Of a stretch of 12,549 nt of DNA, positions 7,301 through 12,549 are shown piece by piece; the first letter of the stretch is position 1; the number at the start of each line of letters is the position of its first letter. The position numbers and the translations under genes are program-made. Below the pieces are notes generated by a model. That model did no database searches, was not told where the DNA came from, and saw only the letters and a list, made by a program, of their open reading frames with translations. The DNA comes from Bacillota bacterium. Its GTDB lineage: Bacteria; Bacillota; Clostridia; Tissierellales; Peptoniphilaceae. The stretch lies in assembly GCA_023393715.1 (NCBI GenBank), contig JAEXCD010000118.1:1-12549 (forward strand). The letters are read 5' to 3'.

Positions 7301-8089
7301 CTTCCGACGGAGCCTGAACGTGTCGGCGTTGTTGTATTAAGCGCTGCGGGGTCGGTAAGAGCGGAATACTATATCGTGAACACCGATACAAAGCTGCGAG
7401 ATGATAAGCAGGTTATGGAACCGAACACGCCGATCGACACGCCCTACAGCGATGTCCCGCCGGAAGAGCTGACGAAGGACGGCAAGACATATCGATTGGT
7501 AAAGTCCGAAGATGGAACGTCCGATTTGAAGCAGGGCTCCGACGCGCAGGACGGGCTCGTGGAGCGGAGAGAAAAAGTAATCAAGTACCAATATGAGCTC
7601 GTATCCGGCGGAAAGGTATCCGTCAAATATGTCATTGAAGGCACAGAAATTACTTTGGAAAATCCGGCGATCACGGAAGTCGATGAAAATGGGAACTACG
7701 TCGTAAAGAAGGCCAATACGGAAATTGGTACAGCCTACGATACAACGACAGAGGTGTTCCAGCCCAAAAGACTGGTTAAGGATGGCAAGGTCTATGAATT
7801 GACGGCAAGAAAGACCGATCCCAAAACCGATCCCATCACCGGTCAGGTCATGGCGCAGGATCAGCTGATTATCTACGAGTACAAACTGGTTTCCGAGCCG
7901 GAACAGCCAAAACCGAACGAGCCGGAAAAGCCGTTCAAACCGAACAAACCGGAAACTCCGTCGAAGCCGAGCAACGGTTCACCGAAGACGGGGGACGGCG
8001 TCAATCTGTATCTGTACGCTGCTTTATTAGCACTATCGGGCGCGACGCTTGTCGTCACAGGTCTCAGGAAGGAACGAAAAGAAAATTGA
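4382..8089 (+). CDS. Large sortase-anchored surface protein with isopeptide, DUF11-like and MucBP-like domains (SPKTG anchor)
   Basis: The 1235-residue product is a predicted cell-wall adhesin. A signal peptide covers residues 1-29 (basic start, hydrophobic core, AHA before the cut). A domain resembling the fimbrial isopeptide D2 type runs about 175-315, with IKDTLDNRLTYV, and K179, D230 and N306 as a possible Lys-Asp-Asn triad. A long beta-rich region (320-735) is unassigned. A calcium-loop-like DLNGDGITGRD starts at 740, and a DUF11-like domain starts near 765. Two MucBP-like repeats (about 990-1074 and 1079-1170) end in YQYELV and YEYKLV. A Pro/Lys/Glu wall-spanning stretch precedes SPKTG (1200-1204), a hydrophobic helix and a basic tail. 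No cysteine is present, usual for exported Gram-positive proteins. AAGGAG (4368-4373) lies 8 nt before the start. MucBP domains in other proteins bind mucin; binding here is inferred. Confidence 0.9.
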   Translation: MKKRSKILAFLLAVLIGLTPVLPTSIAHAAEKVNIDLTLNRMNDAVKAGQSAVFELDLKVSGANEDIDAEIGKNSSLTVQLPTADEEYYTLETPREELKINDVEPVYDEDAGTLTYTFPEMLTGFSVRKYISLVTTNGVTPNGKELAVQAKYEYADKASFVEDNDSVKVTAGVMPAIHKELVQILDDEEANAARPGYDVLYRIDASVAAPNGDHPGSLFLEPGSDIVIKDTLDNRLTYVSSGASVNSMTAAGGGLSLAVNGQELTWSFKADALETQRAQGVNVFATEFYVRVHVSEEIKEDTRIDNQAGISATGLGEQNASQNTSNVVTVPVLLPKGATLDGLQIPVRATFGPGATSGQQNPNKGVDENQGVSFEDIYTGAVSGGEHVVKEGTSDEYTWNAGSIMAAGYQEIVAHYTPSANLNLRSIHIFLPFAYVSGGGYKELGKVPAVTATFILSDGRIKGHTFDYSNVSKAFAPGQPSGLDLAYEALGLAKEDKVDSFTITYKNVDGSLVDGEFAIQVGLRYDVMPGTPVGSKLSQKVEYVTTLADGTVVRRGPLQSPNQYEGIAAERYDTLIGIQQVPPTVEQVANLMKVSGSEVKAGDNRVLVALSNYGSASALYEYPHSIVVLPLGVTLKPNHADTDSYYIRSQRAYTYNVVIPPGEISVFSEDYMGTGHQAVLIKWNQETLMPRERLVAEFDVAIDKYAPDELSLQSFGFAKTLTDKMLQRKPSSPIIAEVTDLNGDGITGRDIATSNTRYVKNTEHDLKIQKFVKGGLDKEFSKFGYTTPGGSIEYKLIMTNTTGENIYKMGFLDILPTVGDYEVIKNADRNSAFTPLLTGPIELPDSWTSKVDVFYSTESNPKRSDVLYNKVRYSDGAEHHEDPADAVEPTWLTESEVTDWSTIRSFKIELQKGDVWVKGQDLVLLFKMAAPEDREADYVIKDASAGALEELYPRLTYAKNAAWNSFAMTTNGLLPTEPERVGVVVLSAAGSVRAEYYIVNTDTKLRDDKQVMEPNTPIDTPYSDVPPEELTKDGKTYRLVKSEDGTSDLKQGSDAQDGLVERREKVIKYQYELVSGGKVSVKYVIEGTEITLENPAITEVDENGNYVVKKANTEIGTAYDTTTEVFQPKRLVKDGKVYELTARKTDPKTDPITGQVMAQDQLIIYEYKLVSEPEQPKPNEPEKPFKPNKPETPSKPSNGSPKTGDGVNLYLYAALLALSGATLVVTGLRKERKEN

Positions 8090-8120
8090 TGCTTGCGGAT
8101 TTTAATTGAAAACGAACGAT

Positions 8121-8167
8121 ATCGACCTTTGGCGCTTCGCGTAACGCGGACTCCGGAGGTCGATTTT
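8121..8167 (+). terminator. Long hairpin between the two surface-protein genes, possible weak terminator
   Basis: ATCGACCT (8121-8128) pairs perfectly with AGGTCGAT (8157-8164). The interior also folds back, ending in CGCG-TAA-CGCG at 8138-8148. The whole 44 nt makes a nearly continuous stem with a few wobbles and mismatches. Only four T follow before GC-rich sequence, so termination is probably partial, allowing some read-through to the second gene. It could instead be an mRNA-processing or stabilising element. Confidence 0.5.
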
Positions 8168-8263
8168 CGCGGAGCCGGTGCGTTCCTGAACAAATTCTTC
8201 GCTGGCCTCGGAGAATAACGGAGCCTGAAATTAAAGTATCGCAAAATGTTGAAAGGATAAAAG

Positions 8264-11200
8264 ATGAAAAGAAAGACGATGAGGAGAGTCTCAGCCCTCT
8301 TCCTCGCAGTCATGATGCTTGTCTCGAGTTTTTCTGTAAGCGCCTTTGCCAGCCAGGACGGCACCGCAGAAAATGCTTCGGCACCGGCTGCCCTCGATGA
8401 GGGGAAAATGGCAGCAGTGGAAGAGACCGACGGGGAAGAAGAAACGAGCGAGCCGCACAGCCCGGGCGAATTGGAGCCCACGGCAGAAATTGAGAAGACG
8501 ATCGCGCCCGGCTCCGCGGAGCCCGTGGCGGCAGAGGACGCGGCAACGAGTGATGAAGGAGAAACGAACCGGGAACCGGCTGCAGCAGAAGAGACGAGCG
8601 TCGCCCCGGGCGCGGAGGTTACGCCGCCGAAGGCGCCGGATTCATTACGAGAAGCCTCTCTGTCTGCTGTCTATGTAAGTAACGACGGCGATGACGCAAA
8701 TGCAGGAGATACGTCCGCGCATGCGGTTAACACGCTCGAAAAGGCATTCGAGCTGGTCGGCGAAGGCGGCACGATTTATGTGAACGGGGCGGTTGCACTC
8801 ACTTCGGATACGACGGTGGGAAAAAATATAACACTGTCCTATCGAAGCGGTGCAAGCGTCACGGTAAATAGCGGCATTCGTTTTTCCATGGGTGCGGATT
8901 CGGTTTTGACCGTAAAGACCGAGGGAAGTACTCCTGTGGCCGGCGCTTTGATTGCCGGTGAGGGCGCGGTTATCGGCGACGGAAAATATGTATTTGATTT
9001 TTCCAGTATGGATGGCACAAATCAATTTGCCTCATCGGCATTTAAGCTATTGGGTTCTTCCAGGATAGAAGGCTCCGACAAGGGCGGCGTTAAGGTAGAG
9101 CTGACCAATGTCGGCGTTTTGGCGCCCGGAACAGGCGCGGCATCCAGGATTATCAACGCAGCCATCACGCAGGAAAATAGCGCGAATAAGAATAATTTCG
9201 GCGGAGGTGCGCCCTACAACCTCGTCAATACCACATATCACTTCAAATCGCCGTCCTCGACCAGAATGCGATTTGATAAAGAATTTACCATGGAAGGCTC
9301 CGAGTTAATTATTGAGGCTTCGCTGGTCAAGCAGTACGCGGTTATTTTTGCCGGATTGCCGGTTCCGCGCATCAATAACTCGACGATAAATATTGTAAAC
9401 TACGGCTCAATCCTTTTAGATCAGGGTTCGGCGAATGTAACAAACAGCATCGTAAATACAGATGGCATTCATACGCCTGTCGGCGGGAAACCGTTCAAAA
9501 CAGTGTTATTCGGCACAGTAGACAATACCTCTGTATTTACCTTTACAGGGGATCCGAATATAGGCAGAGTATCCTTTACGGATGCCAATGGAAACCGTTA
9601 TGAATATGGTTTGCCCGTGAAGCACAATGCGGATGTGTCCAAGGCCATCCCTCTGCCAAAGGCAACGCTGACCTTCCGCTCCGAGGACGGCACGAAAAGC
9701 CGGGAATTTACGGTGATCGACGGAGCGAGTCTCGAAGCGCTCAGCGGAAAGGTCTCCGTAGACGGCGCTTTGATCGACAAGGGCAGAGTGGCGGAATTGG
9801 AAAACGAAATCGAAGCGGCGAACGGCGGAAGCAATATTGATTTTTCTATGTTTGTCGATGGCGACGAGGCAAAGCCTTATCAATTTACCGAGCGCATCAA
9901 CGGGGATACCACCGTTGTATTAAAGGAAGCGAGCGGAGTTCGGTATTACCTGAACGACGGCTCCGAAAACGCTGACAGCTATGTATTTGCCGCAAAGAAT
10001 GAAGGAAGCACGGCGCCTCTTTCGCTGGAGGAAATCATTGCGAAAAATGCCCTGTTCAAGGTGCGCTCCAAGACCTTTCTCGGCTGGTACCTGGACAAGG
10101 AGGGGACGATCTCTGCGGGCGAAATTGATATTACATCGAAGACCCATTTATATGCAAAGTGGGAGGCGAAAAAAGCCTTCAACGTAACCTACTATCGGAA
10201 TATGCCTTCGGGTCAGCCTGCGGTGGAGCCGTCCGTCGTAAAGGCAACCTTGTACGAGGGCGAGCATCTGGCGGGCGTGATGGTCGACTTAAATGCCGCT
10301 ACGAATCTCATCGGACCGGATGAAGCAGGAACGCTCCAGATAACCAAAGCCTACTATCAGTCTGAGTTTGGCGGCCGGAATACCTGGCTTCCCTGGCAGG
10401 TCATCGGCGACTACGGTATCTGGAATATCATTATGGATGATTTCAGCGGTCTGTATAGAACGCAGGCGTGGAACACCGCACCCGACGGCAGCGGAACCTA
10501 TTATCGAGGCGGACACACCCTGACCGCAACGGATTTTGAAGCCACAGGCGGAGCGATTACGCTCTACAATCAATGGATCGAACTGGAAAAGCTGAAGACG
10601 GCCGATGCGGCGGCAATAGCAAATCCTGATAATGCCAGACCAAATATCCTGCTTTCCGGAGAGGACGCACCCGAGCCTGCGGACTACGAAAGTGCATCGG
10701 GCGCGCTTGTCGTCGACCATTCTCAGGCGCTCAATTACTATGCCTATCTCAATTATGAAAAAATCCGCACCGAACTGGTTACTTTATGGGGCCGAATTAA
10801 TGAGGTAACGGAGTGGCACGGAAGTCTGAATGCGTATTTCGATGCAAGGCTCGACTTCGATAAGAACGTTCAGATTCTCTTCGAAAGCACATGGCAGATT
10901 CCGGATAAGGATCAACTGGAGGCTTTTGGTGTAACCGATGTTCGCCGGGCAGACGGCAATCCGAACCAGTGGCTTTTTACCATCGACAAGGACAAGCTGA
11001 TGGCCAATGTCGTGACGCAACGAACCGGTACGGACGAGGAGTACGACTCTGCAGATTACGCCTATTACAAGGTAAGTCTGCCGGTCAAAATCATTCCCAA
11101 ATACGACCCCAACGGCGGCGCAGACTTTCAAAAGCTGTCATTTGACGACTTTATGAGACCAATGACGCTGACCGTTTACGACAACTATGGCAGAGGGATC

Positions 11201-12352
11201 AATGCCTATGTATCCAAAGAATCCACCAACAAGATTGCTTTGAGCGATAAACCGGTCGTCATTGTCGGCGGAGATATTCAAATGAATATCAACGGATTCG
11301 AAAGACAGGGACTCACGCTTTTGAAATATCAGCTGAAATCCAACGCCTTTGACGAGCACGCAAAGCTTTATCCCTCGGGAGAGGTGCATGCAAAATACGA
11401 GCTCGTACAGTACGATGAATATTCAAAGGTGCTCGATGCCCTGAAAAATCCGAGCACCGGAAGTCTGATCGATTCCTTCCGGGGGCGCGCTGAAAACGAA
11501 AAGGGCGCGCCGAATGATCCGAACAACTACTCCGAGAAATATAATATTGCCGTTCCGGAATATCAGGACGGCGTGCAGAATTACGATTTAGTCGCCGTCC
11601 GGATTCAGGTTCAGGAATATGACGAAAATGGGGCGTTAAAGCGCGGCGAAGACGGAAAACCGATTATTGCGGAAAAAATCTATTCGGATCGGTTCTATAC
11701 CGTGCAGGACGGATTAGCGGGAAGCCTCGCCGAAGGAAAGGCCTTGCTCACAGGTGAATTTGCGCATAGTAAAATCACCACCTATGTTCTGCAGTACGCC
11801 GAGCCGACGGTGGACGTGGCGGTTGTCAAGTCCTGGCTGGACGATGGCGGTCATGAAATGGCGGCGCCGACCGATGCCATCACCGTAGAGCTGGTTCGAG
11901 ATGGAGAAGCTACAGGCCAGACCCGAGTCCTTACGGACGAGCAGAATTGGACAGGCAAATTTGAAATGCTAAAGTCCGTCAGAGAAGACGGTACCGCGTG
12001 TCAATATACGGTAAAGGAGGTCGGCGAGAATGCATTGACCCTCGAAATCGGGAATATGCAGTTCAAGGTGCGGTATGGCGGAAATATGCAGGAGGGCTAT
12101 ACCATCACCAATGAAAAGGTAAAGCCGATGATCCCGGAGAAACCGGTCGAACCCGGCAAACCAATTACTCCGGAGAAGCCGTCCAAGCCCGATAAACCGA
12201 TCGAACCGGGAAAGACGGAGACGACGGTGACGCGGAGCACCACTCTTCCAAAGACCGGCGACGACGGTCACACTGTCCTGTACGGTGGAGCGGCGCTGAT
12301 CGCAGGGCTTTGCCTGTGGATGGCTTTGAAAAGAAGGAATGCGGAAAAGTAA
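8264..12352 (+). CDS. Very large sortase-anchored surface protein: beta-helix, InlB-type repeats, CnaB domain, LPKTG anchor
   Basis: The 1362-residue product starts with a signal peptide (1-29, cut after AFA). An acidic Ala/Glu/Pro/Thr-rich linker runs to about 130. VYVSNDGDDANAG at 136 with TLEKAFELVGEGGTIYVNG opens a pectate-lyase-like right-handed beta-helix, to about 440. Two repeats of the Listeria InlB/Flg_new type follow: 558-634 ending LYAKW, and about 637-772 ending LYNQW. Region 775-1180 is beta-rich and not recognised. A CnaB-like domain spans about 1183-1286, with K1189 (VVKSW), E1252 (YTVKE) and N1283 (TITNEK) fitting the Lys-Glu-Asn isopeptide triad. A PEKP/PGKP stretch precedes LPKTG (1328-1332), a membrane helix and a basic tail. 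AAAGGA (8252-8257) lies 6 nt before the start. No clear promoter is seen in the 174-bp gap, so it may be co-transcribed with the preceding surface gene. An adhesin role is inferred. Confidence 0.92.
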   Translation: MKRKTMRRVSALFLAVMMLVSSFSVSAFASQDGTAENASAPAALDEGKMAAVEETDGEEETSEPHSPGELEPTAEIEKTIAPGSAEPVAAEDAATSDEGETNREPAAAEETSVAPGAEVTPPKAPDSLREASLSAVYVSNDGDDANAGDTSAHAVNTLEKAFELVGEGGTIYVNGAVALTSDTTVGKNITLSYRSGASVTVNSGIRFSMGADSVLTVKTEGSTPVAGALIAGEGAVIGDGKYVFDFSSMDGTNQFASSAFKLLGSSRIEGSDKGGVKVELTNVGVLAPGTGAASRIINAAITQENSANKNNFGGGAPYNLVNTTYHFKSPSSTRMRFDKEFTMEGSELIIEASLVKQYAVIFAGLPVPRINNSTINIVNYGSILLDQGSANVTNSIVNTDGIHTPVGGKPFKTVLFGTVDNTSVFTFTGDPNIGRVSFTDANGNRYEYGLPVKHNADVSKAIPLPKATLTFRSEDGTKSREFTVIDGASLEALSGKVSVDGALIDKGRVAELENEIEAANGGSNIDFSMFVDGDEAKPYQFTERINGDTTVVLKEASGVRYYLNDGSENADSYVFAAKNEGSTAPLSLEEIIAKNALFKVRSKTFLGWYLDKEGTISAGEIDITSKTHLYAKWEAKKAFNVTYYRNMPSGQPAVEPSVVKATLYEGEHLAGVMVDLNAATNLIGPDEAGTLQITKAYYQSEFGGRNTWLPWQVIGDYGIWNIIMDDFSGLYRTQAWNTAPDGSGTYYRGGHTLTATDFEATGGAITLYNQWIELEKLKTADAAAIANPDNARPNILLSGEDAPEPADYESASGALVVDHSQALNYYAYLNYEKIRTELVTLWGRINEVTEWHGSLNAYFDARLDFDKNVQILFESTWQIPDKDQLEAFGVTDVRRADGNPNQWLFTIDKDKLMANVVTQRTGTDEEYDSADYAYYKVSLPVKIIPKYDPNGGADFQKLSFDDFMRPMTLTVYDNYGRGINAYVSKESTNKIALSDKPVVIVGGDIQMNINGFERQGLTLLKYQLKSNAFDEHAKLYPSGEVHAKYELVQYDEYSKVLDALKNPSTGSLIDSFRGRAENEKGAPNDPNNYSEKYNIAVPEYQDGVQNYDLVAVRIQVQEYDENGALKRGEDGKPIIAEKIYSDRFYTVQDGLAGSLAEGKALLTGEFAHSKITTYVLQYAEPTVDVAVVKSWLDDGGHEMAAPTDAITVELVRDGEATGQTRVLTDEQNWTGKFEMLKSVREDGTACQYTVKEVGENALTLEIGNMQFKVRYGGNMQEGYTITNEKVKPMIPEKPVEPGKPITPEKPSKPDKPIEPGKTETTVTRSTTLPKTGDDGHTVLYGGAALIAGLCLWMALKRRNAEK

Positions 12353-12370
12353 ATAAATATCTTATGTGCG

Positions 12371-12406
12371 AAAAAAGTAAGAGGCTTGAGACCTCTTACT
12401 TTTTTT
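12371..12406. terminator. Strong, potentially bidirectional intrinsic terminator
   Basis: AAAAAAGTAAGAGG (12371-12384) is perfectly complementary to CCTCTTACTTTTTT (12392-12405) around a 7-nt loop, with a seven-T run at 12400-12406. The A-run on the other side means it could also stop transcription from the right. It lies 19 bp after the second surface-protein gene and closes that unit. Confidence 0.92.
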
Positions 12407-12472
12407 ATGACCTTGGAAGGAGAACACCACTTTACAACTTTTATAAATAATTGAGTCGTTGCTGAATAAGCC

Positions 12473-12491
12473 GTTTCAAAGCATTTGAAAC
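12473..12491. repeat. Short perfect inverted repeat in the final intergenic stretch
   Basis: GTTTCAAA (12473-12480) and TTTGAAAC (12484-12491) are perfect 8-bp arms with a 3-nt centre. They are enclosed by GCTG at 12461-12464 and CAGC at 12491-12494. No T-run follows directly. It may be a regulatory site for a gene to the right. The remaining sequence from 12407 to the window end shows no supportable gene. Confidence 0.45.
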
Positions 12492-12549
12492 AGCAGTCGA
12501 TTTTATACTGTTTTCGATATTTTGCACGAAATTAGCAAAAAATATCTCA

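Noticed and set aside
4382..12352. Pilus operon with major and minor pilins
   Set aside because: No sortase gene is in the window, and no pilin Lys motif was recognised; the proteins look like separate long monomeric adhesins.
12473..12491. CRISPR repeat or start of an array
   Set aside because: Only a single copy is present and there is no regular spacer pattern.

Overview
The window looks like a segment of a chromosome from a Gram-positive, probably anaerobic and host-associated Firmicute (Clostridia-like). Pointers to this are two very large sortase-anchored surface proteins with S/LPKTG signals, AGGAG-type ribosome binding sites, intrinsic terminators, and a macrodomain plus class M sirtuin pair, which is typical of Firmicutes. 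No species can be named from the sequence. All supported genes are on the + strand.

Left part (1-4070): a nucleic-acid and ADP-ribose enzyme cluster. It begins with the 3' end of a DNA-deoxyinosine (hypoxanthine) glycosylase gene cut by the window edge. Then come a DUF1848 protein with a cysteine-rich radical-SAM-like C-terminus, a zinc-type macrodomain (predicted ADP-ribosyl hydrolase), and a class M sirtuin (SirTM, predicted protein ADP-ribosyltransferase). DUF1848, macrodomain and SirTM are separated by 14 bp or overlap by 56 bp, so they are almost certainly one translationally coupled operon. The sirtuin would attach ADP-ribose and the macrodomain remove it; the target is not in this window. 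A nitrilase gene follows after 162 bp, with its own candidate promoter and palindrome, and ends at a strong intrinsic terminator.

Middle (4071-4381): a 300-bp regulatory region. It has a 22-bp palindrome overlapping the -35 box of a good candidate promoter, followed by a leader of roughly 230 nt with at least two predicted hairpins.

Right part (4382-12406): two consecutive genes for giant cell-wall-anchored proteins. The first (1235 aa) has a D2-type isopeptide domain, a DUF11-like domain, two MucBP-like repeats and an SPKTG anchor. The second (1362 aa) has an acidic linker, a right-handed beta-helix, two InlB-type repeats, a CnaB domain and an LPKTG anchor. A long hairpin lies between them and a 14-bp-stem terminator closes the unit. 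They probably act together at the cell surface as adhesins. No sortase gene is present. The last 140 bp hold only inverted and direct repeats and no supportable gene.

The most interesting points are the unusual partners of the macrodomain-SirTM pair, the embedded operator and structured leader in front of the adhesins, and the unassigned central regions of both adhesins.
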